Source: Candidatus Sumerlaeota bacterium
Lineage (GTDB): Bacteria; Sumerlaeota; Sumerlaeia; JAFGJS01
NCBI GenBank assembly: GCA_016928995.1
Contig: JAFGJS010000058.1
Coordinates: 1-16,397, forward strand
Direction: 5' to 3'
Length of the DNA: 16,397 nucleotides
The position numbers were made by a program, and so were the translations under genes. The notes under the pieces are model-generated. The model was given only the letters and a program-made list of their open reading frames with translations. It made no database searches and was not told the origin of the DNA. Of the stretch, positions 1-6,113 are shown one piece after another. Each line of letters starts with the position of its first letter. The first letter of the stretch is position 1.

Positions 1-179
1 CCTCGCTTGAAAAGGAATGGGAGTCATTTCTCGTCTCCAGATGTACTTTCGCATAACTTTGGGAGCTCCGTCAAGATGCGCCCTTCGTCAATTCGTCAAC
101 TCGACGATATCTTTGCGGTTGCACGGATGGTTGGGATTTGTGAGAATTATCGCTTAACGACGCATCGAACACGCGTGGG
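1..179. other. 5' flank, no gene recognised
   Basis: This stretch before the first gene holds no ORF with a credible family match. A 62-codon frame at 7-195 has no recognisable motif, and it runs into the radical SAM gene in another frame. It probably contains the promoter region of the following gene, but I see no convincing -35/-10 pair. Confidence 0.4.
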
Positions 180-1301
180 ATGGAGCTCATTTTGATTCGC
201 AAGATCGTGGCTCATCTATCGCCGAGTATGAAGGCGCGATTAAAGGACTCGCCGTTGGCGCAAGCGGTGGGGCGGCGTATGCTTGCGCGCGAGGTCGTGG
301 ATTTTCGCGAGCAGGGCCGCGTGTTCAGCGTCCGCATGGACATGACCAACATCTGCAACCTGCAATGCAAGATGTGCCCCTGGCCCGCGCTGGCCAAATC
401 CGGCAAGGTGCGCCGCGAGGACATGCCGCTCGAGCTGTTTCAGCGCATCGCGGAGCAGGTCTTCCCCTACACGCGCAACCTGCAACTGGGCTGCGAGTTC
501 GAGGCCACGCTGCACCCGAACCTGCCGGAGATGCTGCGCATCGCCATGGATAGCGGCGTGACGCAAAGCGGCATGATCACCAACGGCACGAGGCTCACGC
601 CGCAGCTCTGCGAGGCCATCGCGCAATCGGACCTGACCAGCGTGGGCATCTCCATTGATGGCCCGGACGCCGAGTCGTTCGAGTCGATCCGCATCGGCGC
701 GAAGTTCGACCAGGTGATCCAGAGAGCAAAGCGCTACGTTGAGACGCTCCAGCGGCAAGAGCGTCCCGGTCCGCGCCTGAAGATCAACCATGTGCTGATG
801 TGCTCGACGCTGGACCGGCTGGATGATTTCGCGCGGCTATGCATCGACATCGGCGCGAGTGAAATCGAGTTTCTGCACTGCGCGCCGCGAACGCGCGAGA
901 ACGCGGAATATGCGGGCAATCGCCCAGAGGCGTATAATGCGGCGCGCGAACGGACGGTTCTGCTGCTCGACGCCGCCGGGGTACGCTACGACATCCCCGA
1001 TCCGTTCGATCTGGACGACGAAACGGGCCGCTATGAAGTGCGCGATGTGAACCGCGAGATCTGCGGCCAATGCCAGGCGCCGTGGCGCTTGATGCAGATC
1101 AACAGCCGGGGCCAGGTTTTTCCCTGTTCTCCGCGCACGGTCAAACCGCCCTTCGGCGATTTCCGTCGTGAAACCTTCGACGAGATCTGGAACAACCTGC
1201 AATACTTGCAATTGCGCTATGAACTGCGCACGGGGCAACCCAGCGGGCCATGCGTCGGCTGCCGCTCCTTCAGCACCGGCAAGGCGCTGGAAGAGTTCTA
1301 A
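180..1301 (+). CDS. Radical SAM protein with C-terminal SPASM-type cysteine domain
   Basis: This encodes a radical S-adenosylmethionine enzyme of 373 residues. The CxxxCxxC motif (C59, C63, C66, in CNLQCKMC) would bind the SAM-cleaving [4Fe-4S] cluster. A TIM-barrel-like segment follows, including GCEFEA near residue 105 and the SIDGPD motif near 157-163. The C-terminal region has five cysteines (C295, C298, C316, C358, C361), the pattern of a SPASM/twitch domain that carries one or two auxiliary Fe-S clusters. Such proteins modify peptides, sugars or cofactors. The substrate cannot be read here because no precursor peptide gene is adjacent. The ATG at 180 has no clear ribosome site. A TTG at 192 is preceded by GGAG six bases upstream and is a good alternative start, giving a protein four residues shorter. 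The gene ends directly at an inverted-repeat element. Confidence 0.85.
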   Translation: MELILIRKIVAHLSPSMKARLKDSPLAQAVGRRMLAREVVDFREQGRVFSVRMDMTNICNLQCKMCPWPALAKSGKVRREDMPLELFQRIAEQVFPYTRNLQLGCEFEATLHPNLPEMLRIAMDSGVTQSGMITNGTRLTPQLCEAIAQSDLTSVGISIDGPDAESFESIRIGAKFDQVIQRAKRYVETLQRQERPGPRLKINHVLMCSTLDRLDDFARLCIDIGASEIEFLHCAPRTRENAEYAGNRPEAYNAARERTVLLLDAAGVRYDIPDPFDLDDETGRYEVRDVNREICGQCQAPWRLMQINSRGQVFPCSPRTVKPPFGDFRRETFDEIWNNLQYLQLRYELRTGQPSGPCVGCRSFSTGKALEEF

Positions 1302-1443
1302 TTTTTCTGACAGGATGAACAGGATTGACAAGATCAATGCTATTCAGAATTCAATCCGATCAAATTTGATATAGCCATCTAAAATCTGTTCGAAAAAAAG
1401 GCCTAAAAATCATGCCCATCTTGTTCATCCCGTCAAAAATAAT
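1301..1443. repeat. MITE-like inverted-repeat element, copy A
   Basis: The left arm (1301-1334) reads ATTTTTCTGACAGGATGAAC followed by AGGATTGACAAGAT. The right arm (about 1418-1443) is its inverted complement, reading on the opposite strand as TTTTTGACGGGATGAACAAG. About 85 AT-rich bases lie between the arms. The same arms flank a second, longer element at 4575-4812. No ORF lies inside. The element starts at the stop codon of the radical SAM gene, so its transcript could fold and act as that gene's terminator. Confidence 0.7.
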
Positions 1444-1461
1444 TTGGCATATGCGGTGCTT

Positions 1462-2145
1462 ATGAATGTTTCCTCCCCATACCTGCGATTTTTCTTCCTG
1501 GCGCTGGTGACGGCGCTGTCCGGGGCGATGATGCCAGGGCCGATGCTGGCCGCGGTGATCAGCCAGACGGCGCTGCAGGGCTGGCGCGCATGCGCGGGGA
1601 TTCTGCTGGGGCACGCGATCCTTGAACTGGGCATCCTTGGTCTGATGGCATTCGGCTTTCAACGGGCGCTGGCACGACGCGGCACGCGAGCCGCCATCGG
1701 CCTGATCGGCGGCGCCGCCCTGCTATGGATGGGCGCGGATATGCTGCGTTGCGCGGGCGGTATCTCGCTCGAACTCGCCGTACAGGAGGCCAAATACATC
1801 TCGTTGCCCATGCTCGTTTTGCTGGGAGCGATGGTCAGCATCGCCAATCCGTACTTCACCGGATGGTGGGCCACGATCGGCGCGGGGCAAGTGGCGCAGC
1901 TCGCGCCCCGGACGTTCCGCGAATACACCGCGTTCTACATCGGCCATGAGGGGGGAGACATCGTCTGGTATGGCTTCATCGCCGCGGCGGTGATCACCGG
2001 CCGCAACTGGCTCTCGGACGAAATTTATCGCATGATGATTTACTTCTTCGGCGTCGTGCTGCTTGCGTTAGGCCTGCTGTTCCTGGTCATCAGCGTCCGG
2101 TTGTTACGCTACTTTCAACTTAGCAAGGTGCTTGAGGAATTGTGA
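1462..2145 (+). CDS. LysE/RhtB-family amino-acid exporter
   Basis: This is a membrane protein of about 227 residues, the usual length for the LysE superfamily of amino-acid and metabolite efflux carriers. The family signature is visible near the N-terminus as SGAMMPGPMLAAV, followed by a Q-T-A...G stretch in the first helix. A second conserved loop, SIANPYFTGWW, lies mid-protein. About six hydrophobic segments can be seen: residues 8-35, 43-62, 72-90, 112-135, 155-180 and 190-220. I chose the ATG at 1462, because the upstream TTG at 1444 would start inside the inverted-repeat element. The exported substrate is unknown, and nothing next to it suggests biosynthesis of one amino acid. Its stop lies only 7 bases from the stop of the convergent Abi_2 gene. 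Confidence 0.8.
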   Translation: MNVSSPYLRFFFLALVTALSGAMMPGPMLAAVISQTALQGWRACAGILLGHAILELGILGLMAFGFQRALARRGTRAAIGLIGGAALLWMGADMLRCAGGISLELAVQEAKYISLPMLVLLGAMVSIANPYFTGWWATIGAGQVAQLAPRTFREYTAFYIGHEGGDIVWYGFIAAAVITGRNWLSDEIYRMMIYFFGVVLLALGLLFLVISVRLLRYFQLSKVLEEL

Positions 2146-2152
2146 GAATTGT

Positions 2153-3091
2153 TTAATTGGATTGAACGTCCATAATATCTCGCCAAATAGGGCGCTCTTC
2201 CCAATTCGCCGGAAAACCCATGTCAGGTAAATATTTCGGAGGAAGTGATTTGATGTGTTCGATGACGGTCTTGCTCCAATGGGAATGAGGCTCGATGATT
2301 TGCATCATGTAAATCAACATGATTAAAGTGTTGTAAATATGACGTTCGTTAGAAGGGATGGCAGTGAAATTTATTCGCAAATCGAATGGCCTTTTCGGAA
2401 TTATGAGTTTGACGACAAATTTGCGATTCCATATGCGCGCATGATGTGCTGCATGGTTCCGCACTGTTGTGAGATGATGTAGAAACGACGCTAGAATTTT
2501 CTCATCCAACCGATACACCGCCGCAATTTTTTGACGGATGCTCCTCTCTTTAAGATTCTGAAAAAAATGGGATACTAAACCAAACGACAGGACTTCACAT
2601 ACAGCCCAGATCGGAGGGCGCTCCATCTCATATTTTCTTCTGAAGTGTAACACAAAATCTTCGGTGCTTCTTTGGAGCAGATCATCCAATTTTGACAAAT
2701 TTTTACAAAGACGATCAGAATTCGAAAAAAACTGACTATCCTCATAAGATTGCGCTCCATATTGATGGGCCAAAACATAAGCCCATTGTGTACGCACTGA
2801 AATCTCAACACGCTTACAGGCATCAAGAATCAAACGGCGTAAAGTCCGATCGAAATGATAAAGAATCCAAAGATCGCTGAAACTTGTTCCAGGCAAAAAC
2901 TGGTCGGGATTTCCTTGAACAGAAAGTGGAAAGCGATACGCTGAAAGTCTGTAATAATTCAAATGGGACAGGCAATGGCATGCAAATGCTTCATCATCAA
3001 CCATAAGTCCACGATCTTTCCATATTTCCAGTTGCTCTTGAAAAGTCTTAGGTGGCTTTGTATATGATTGAGACATAGTGGACATTGCCAT
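2153..3091 (-). CDS. Abi_2 (AbiD/AbiF-like) HEPN-domain protein, putative abortive-infection RNase
   Basis: This 312-residue protein carries the landmarks of the Abi_2 family (AbiD/AbiF phage abortive-infection proteins). They include an N-terminal YYRLSAYRFP segment (46-55), LYHFDRTLRRLILDA (77-91), RVEISVRTQWAY (94-105), a PPIWAVCEVLSFG segment (159-171), and the HEPN catalytic signature R-x4-H as RNHAAH (R211-H216). HEPN proteins of this type are metal-independent RNases. The family is known from phage exclusion, and some members are described beside structured RNAs. The DNA is visibly more AT-rich than the flanking metabolic genes and codon choice differs, suggesting horizontal acquisition. 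It sits alone between unrelated genes, with its own promoter and a GC hairpin in the leader. Three ATG codons (residues 1, 3, 6) could serve as start, and none has a clear ribosome site. Confidence 0.88.
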   Translation of the reverse strand: MAMSTMSQSYTKPPKTFQEQLEIWKDRGLMVDDEAFACHCLSHLNYYRLSAYRFPLSVQGNPDQFLPGTSFSDLWILYHFDRTLRRLILDACKRVEISVRTQWAYVLAHQYGAQSYEDSQFFSNSDRLCKNLSKLDDLLQRSTEDFVLHFRRKYEMERPPIWAVCEVLSFGLVSHFFQNLKERSIRQKIAAVYRLDEKILASFLHHLTTVRNHAAHHARIWNRKFVVKLIIPKRPFDLRINFTAIPSNERHIYNTLIMLIYMMQIIEPHSHWSKTVIEHIKSLPPKYLPDMGFPANWEERPIWRDIMDVQSN

Positions 3092-3107
3092 GATTTATAA
3101 ATGAGAA

Positions 3108-3144
3108 ACCCCCCGGGTGCGCATCGTTGAGAGGCGTGGGGGGT
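3108..3144 (-). ncRNA. GC-rich hairpin in the leader of the Abi_2 gene (possible regulatory RNA)
   Basis: ACCCCCC (3108-3114) pairs with GGGGGGT (3138-3144) around a 23-base loop. The hairpin lies between the predicted promoter and the start codon of the HEPN gene, in otherwise very AT-rich DNA. On the minus strand the stem is followed by TTTCTC and then the perfect palindrome ATTTATAAAT (3093-3102) just before the ATG. It could attenuate expression, hide translation initiation, or be a small structured RNA partnering the HEPN toxin. It could also be a simple terminator. The structure is seen directly; the function is inferred. Confidence 0.4.
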
Positions 3145-3157
3145 GTTATTAATAAGT

Positions 3158-3185
3158 ATTATAATGATGACATCCAGCATTTCAA
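3158..3185 (-). promoter_or_regulatory. Sigma70-like promoter for the Abi_2 gene
   Basis: Read on the minus strand, TTGAAA (plus 3180-3185) and a perfect TATAAT (plus 3158-3163) are separated by 16 bases. A start near 3151 would give a leader of about 60 nt containing the GC hairpin. The promoter lies downstream of the nupC stop, so the Abi_2 gene need not be co-transcribed with the transporter. Confidence 0.55.
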
Positions 3186-3217
3186 CAAAAAAAAACAGTC
3201 TCTTTTCTTTTTAAAAT

Positions 3218-4483
3218 TTATAAAATAATCGCCGCGATGCAGGCGGTGGACATGCAGGCGAAGGTTCCGGCGAACATGGCGCGCAGGGCCAGGCGCGAAA
3301 GGTCCGTGCGGCGGTCCGGCGCCATCACGGCCAGGCCGCCGATCTGAATCCCGATGCTGCCGAAATTCGCAAAGCCGCACAGCGCATAAGCCGCGATGAT
3401 CTGCGCGCGCGGACTCAGCGTCTCCGCGATGGCGCTCATCTCGCTGTACGCCACGAACTCATTCACCAGCATCTTGATGCCCAGCAGCCGGCCGACCAGC
3501 AACGCGTCGTGCGGATCCGTCACGCCCATCAGGTACGCGAATGGCGCAAAAGCGAAGCCGATCAGGCTGCGCAAATTCCACCAATCGGGAATCTCATCCT
3601 TGGCCATAAAAATCGAGGCGCCGCCATGCAAAATCAAATCGCCAAAGGCAACCAGCGCCACGAACACGATCAGCATCGCCAGCACGTTGAGATACAGCAT
3701 CAGCCCGTCGCGCGTGCCGAGGGTCACGGCGTCCAACATGTTGCTCGATTCCGGCTTATACTCCACATCCACTACGCCCAGCGTCTCCGGCGTTTCCGTC
3801 TCCGGCACGAAGAGCTTGCCGAACAGCAGCGCGGCCGGCGCGGACATCAACGACGCCGTGAGCAGATGCCCGGCGATGCCCGGCACTTTGCCGTTCAGCA
3901 TGCCGACATACGCCGCCATCACGCCGCCCGCCACCGTGGCGAAGCCGCCGGTCATCACGGTCATCAGTTCGCTGTTGGTCATGCGGTTGATGAAGGGCCG
4001 GACCATCAGCGGCGCCTCGGTCTGGCCGACGAAGATGTTGGCCGACGCGCTCAGCGTCTCCGCGCCGCTGGTTTTCATCGTGATCATCATGATCCACGCC
4101 AACGCCCGCACCACGCGCTGCATGATGCCGTAATGATAGAGGATCGCCATCAGCGCGCTGAAGAACATAATCGTCGGCAGCACCGTGAAGGCCAGGTAGC
4201 CATGCTGCGCCGCATCGCCAAAGACAAACGAGGTGCCGGCGTTCGTGCAGTTCACCAGCGCCACGAAGGCGTCGTTGAACCACTGAAAAAAACGATCCGT
4301 ATACAATTTGTCGGTTACTTTGGGATTCAGCGCTAAAATCGCCAGCGCGACTTGCAAGCCAAACCCCCAGAGGAACAGCGGCCAGCGTTTGAGCGCGGCC
4401 TTGCGGTCCGTGCTGAAAGCCAGGCACAACGCGACCATCGCGGCGATGCCCAGCACCGGCATCATGCGATCAAAAACAGCCAT
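3218..4483 (-). CDS. nupC: NupC-type concentrative nucleoside transporter (CNT family)
   Basis: This 421-residue inner-membrane protein has the typical bacterial CNT length. CNT proteins import nucleosides with H+ or Na+. The substrate-binding motif GQTEAPL lies at residues 153-159 (Q154, T155, E156), in the same context as structurally characterised bacterial CNTs. The second binding region is present as NEFVAYSEM (E342) and GFANFGSIGIQ (N373, S376). The FATVAGGVMAAY gate segment is at 181-192. Hydrophobic helices run throughout. GGAG lies 9 bases upstream of the ATG at 4483, which supports this start. A CRP/FNR-like dyad lies about 70 bases upstream, in keeping with catabolite control of nucleoside uptake. 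After the stop, the minus strand has an AT-only hairpin-like tract with nine consecutive T, a weak terminator candidate. Exact nucleoside and ion preference cannot be read. Confidence 0.92.
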   Translation of the reverse strand: MAVFDRMMPVLGIAAMVALCLAFSTDRKAALKRWPLFLWGFGLQVALAILALNPKVTDKLYTDRFFQWFNDAFVALVNCTNAGTSFVFGDAAQHGYLAFTVLPTIMFFSALMAILYHYGIMQRVVRALAWIMMITMKTSGAETLSASANIFVGQTEAPLMVRPFINRMTNSELMTVMTGGFATVAGGVMAAYVGMLNGKVPGIAGHLLTASLMSAPAALLFGKLFVPETETPETLGVVDVEYKPESSNMLDAVTLGTRDGLMLYLNVLAMLIVFVALVAFGDLILHGGASIFMAKDEIPDWWNLRSLIGFAFAPFAYLMGVTDPHDALLVGRLLGIKMLVNEFVAYSEMSAIAETLSPRAQIIAAYALCGFANFGSIGIQIGGLAVMAPDRRTDLSRLALRAMFAGTFACMSTACIAAIIL

Positions 4484-4551
4484 GAATGAATGCTCCGCGT
4501 ATCAAGATCGCGCATTCCGCCGAAATCACCGGCGGCTCGCAAGACAAATCA

Positions 4552-4565
4552 GTGACTGATGTCAC
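4552..4565. promoter_or_regulatory. CRP/FNR-like dyad upstream of nupC
   Basis: GTGA-N6-TCAC occurs inside the perfect inverted repeat AGTGAC-TGAT-GTCACT (4551-4566), about 70 bases upstream of the nupC start. The half-site spacing equals that of the CRP consensus TGTGA-N6-TCACA, but the outer T and A are replaced by A and T. It could be an operator for a Crp/Fnr-family regulator. A simple hairpin is the alternative. Confidence 0.35.
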
Positions 4566-4574
4566 TCAGCCATA

Positions 4575-4812
4575 ATTATTTTTGACAGGATGAACGGGAT
4601 CAACAAGATACTGAATACTGCCGCCGGTTCTTTTTGCATGGTTTTCGATGGATTGAAGTTTGTTGATTGTATGATGTTGGTTCATCCGCTGCAACTCGAT
4701 AACAATCCAACCGAAACAAACACATGGATACCGACAGCACAAATTTTTTGAGGCCTTAAAAAATCAGTCCTCTCCCAATCCAGTCAATCCTGTTGATCCT
4801 GTCAAAAAATAT
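4575..4812. repeat. MITE-like inverted-repeat element, copy B
   Basis: The left arm (4575-4609) starts ATTATTTTTGACAGGATGAA and continues CGGGATCAACAAGAT. The right arm (4777-4812) is its inverted complement, ending GATCCTGTCAAAAAATAT. Both arms contain tandem GGAT(C/G)AACAGGAT-like steps of about 9 bases. The arms match those of the shorter element at 1301-1443. Both elements also share an internal AGGCCT(T)AAAAA stretch near the right arm. The roughly 170-base interior has no ORF. The element lies between the nupC promoter region and the end of acyP. Confidence 0.7.
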
Positions 4813-4826
4813 GCGCGTAATGTCAA

Positions 4827-5102
4827 TCAGTACGTGATTTGAAAGGAATCGCAGCCCTTTTCATCGTCAAGCCAGACCGCATGCAGATCATCGACGCGGC
4901 CAAACGCCGGGCCTTTGCGGAGCTGATCGATCAATCGCTCCAGCGTCGCGCGATCGCCCTCCGCGTATGTCTCTACCTGGTTGCCGGTGTGCAGATTGCG
5001 CACCCAGCCCTTCACCCCCAGCGCTTCAGCGGAGCGCTGAACGAAATAACGGAATCCGACTCCCTGCACCCGCCCCGTCACGATGATCCGGATGGCAGGC
5101 AT
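4827..5102 (-). CDS. acyP: Acylphosphatase
   Basis: This 91-residue protein has the standard acylphosphatase length and fold signature. It contains GRVQGVGFRYF (10-20), with the phosphate-binding loop and catalytic R18, then KGWVRNLHTGNQVETYAEGD (31-50), with catalytic N36. The enzyme hydrolyses acyl-phosphate bonds in the cytosol. It starts 3 bases after the stop of the GntR regulator gene and is almost certainly co-transcribed with it. A GGGGG stretch in the end of the regulator gene could act as ribosome site. The pairing with a catabolic regulator has no obvious metabolic logic. The opposite-strand frame across this gene is a shadow. Confidence 0.92.
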   Translation of the reverse strand: MPAIRIIVTGRVQGVGFRYFVQRSAEALGVKGWVRNLHTGNQVETYAEGDRATLERLIDQLRKGPAFGRVDDLHAVWLDDEKGCDSFQITY

Positions 5103-5105
5103 GGA

Positions 5106-5783
5106 TCATTTGCCCCCGTTATCCACCGGCCGCGAAATTCGCAAGAAGTCCTCTTTGCCGTACTCCACATGACGGCGCATCATCGCCGAAGACTCATCCG
5201 GATCGCCCTTTTCGAAAACTTTGAGCAGATTGACGTGGCTCAATTCATCCTCCACGACCATCAACTCGCCGCCGCCGGACGCGCTGAGCAGGATGAAATA
5301 TCCCGCGCGAATGATCCGGTCGTATTCCCGCACGAATCCGGGACAATCGGCCAGGGCCACCAGCGCGCGATGGAAGCGGATCTCGCCCTGCCAGTCGATC
5401 TCCGACTCCGTGCGCATGGCATTGTCGCGAAACTCCGCCATTTCCATCAGCCGGTCCATGTTGCGGCGAATCGGCTCGCCGCAAAACAACCGGGCCGCCT
5501 GCGACTCCATCGCCGCGCGCATCAACACCTGCACGCGGAAATCCTCGCGGTGGACGATGCGGATGCGGGTGATCTTGCGCGGAAGGATCTCCACGATCCC
5601 CTCATGCTCCAGGCGGCTGAGCGCCTTGACCACCGGCGAAACGCTCACGCCCAATTCATCGGCAATCTCGCGGCGATCCAGAATATCTCCCGGCAGGAGT
5701 TGCCGCTGAATAATGCGGTGGTAAAGATCGCGGAAAACCCGGTCGGATAAAGATTCCGCCTCAGTTGTGGACACTGTAATCAT
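5106..5783 (-). CDS. GntR-family transcriptional regulator, FadR/FCD subfamily
   Basis: This 225-residue DNA-binding regulator has an N-terminal winged helix-turn-helix (about 12-75) containing the GntR pattern LLPGD-L-RREIADELGVSVSPVVKAL, followed by RLEHEGIVEI. The C-terminal all-helical FCD ligand domain (about 85-220) has the expected metal/ligand residues around E134, H138 (FHRALV), H183 and H205 (MMRRHVEYG). FCD regulators usually sense organic acids or amino-acid-derived metabolites and often repress a divergent catabolic operon. This gene is divergent from the hydroxyproline operon, which makes it the likely local regulator (inference). GAGG lies 11 bases upstream of the ATG. Acylphosphatase follows after 3 bases. 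Confidence 0.88.
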   Translation of the reverse strand: MITVSTTEAESLSDRVFRDLYHRIIQRQLLPGDILDRREIADELGVSVSPVVKALSRLEHEGIVEILPRKITRIRIVHREDFRVQVLMRAAMESQAARLFCGEPIRRNMDRLMEMAEFRDNAMRTESEIDWQGEIRFHRALVALADCPGFVREYDRIIRAGYFILLSASGGGELMVVEDELSHVNLLKVFEKGDPDESSAMMRRHVEYGKEDFLRISRPVDNGGK

Positions 5784-6113
5784 GTTACATTTTTCCTCAC
5801 AGACAAATTAACTGACTCAACATTCAAAGCAAATCAAGTATATATACTGTAACCGCCACATGGCCAAAGTCAACTGAAACATCAGCTGGATGAAAGAAAA
5901 TTCAATCAGATTAAATTCGCTGCAAAAAAAGCCGATTTGATATTTCAAGTGAGACTTTATCCTTGAACTATTCCTTTGAGAGCCGTACCTTGCCCCTTTT
6001 AAGGATGACTTGTAATCAACTCATATGAATTGCGCTTTTTTGCACGATTGAAAAAAATTTGTAAATTGCACCGGTGAACCGATTATCACCCGCGAAAAAA
6101 CGGAGCGCGTATC
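5784..6113. promoter_or_regulatory. Divergent control region between the GntR gene and the hydroxyproline operon
   Basis: This 330-base AT-rich region has no ORF. It holds the palindrome at 5837-5848, a weak GntR-gene promoter on the minus strand (TTGGCC at plus 5862-5867, 17 bases, TATATA at 5839-5844) and a tract at about 5900-5935 resembling the interior of repeat element A. GGAG at 6102-6105 lies 8 bases before the epimerase ATG. I found no strong plus-strand -35/-10 pair. TTGAAC (5963-5968), 17 bases, then TACCTT is the best I can offer, and it is weak. Confidence 0.5.
5837..5848. promoter_or_regulatory. Candidate GntR operator palindrome
   Basis: AGTATATATACT is a perfect 12-bp palindrome in the divergent region, 54 bases upstream of the regulator start. 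It overlaps the candidate -10 (TATATA, 5839-5844) of the regulator gene, where binding would allow autorepression. FCD-type GntR operators are typically short A/T-rich palindromes, and this one contains the GTA...TAC arrangement often seen. Its distance from the epimerase start leaves control of the operon unproven. Confidence 0.4.

Noticed and set aside
3509-4336. Long plus-strand open frame opposite nupC
   Set aside because: Composition is dominated by His, Arg, Gln and Ala, as expected for an antisense shadow. The minus strand encodes a clear CNT transporter.
4839-5750. 303-codon plus-strand open frame across acyP and the GntR gene
   Set aside because: It spans two well-supported minus-strand genes and shows no family motif, so it is a shadow.
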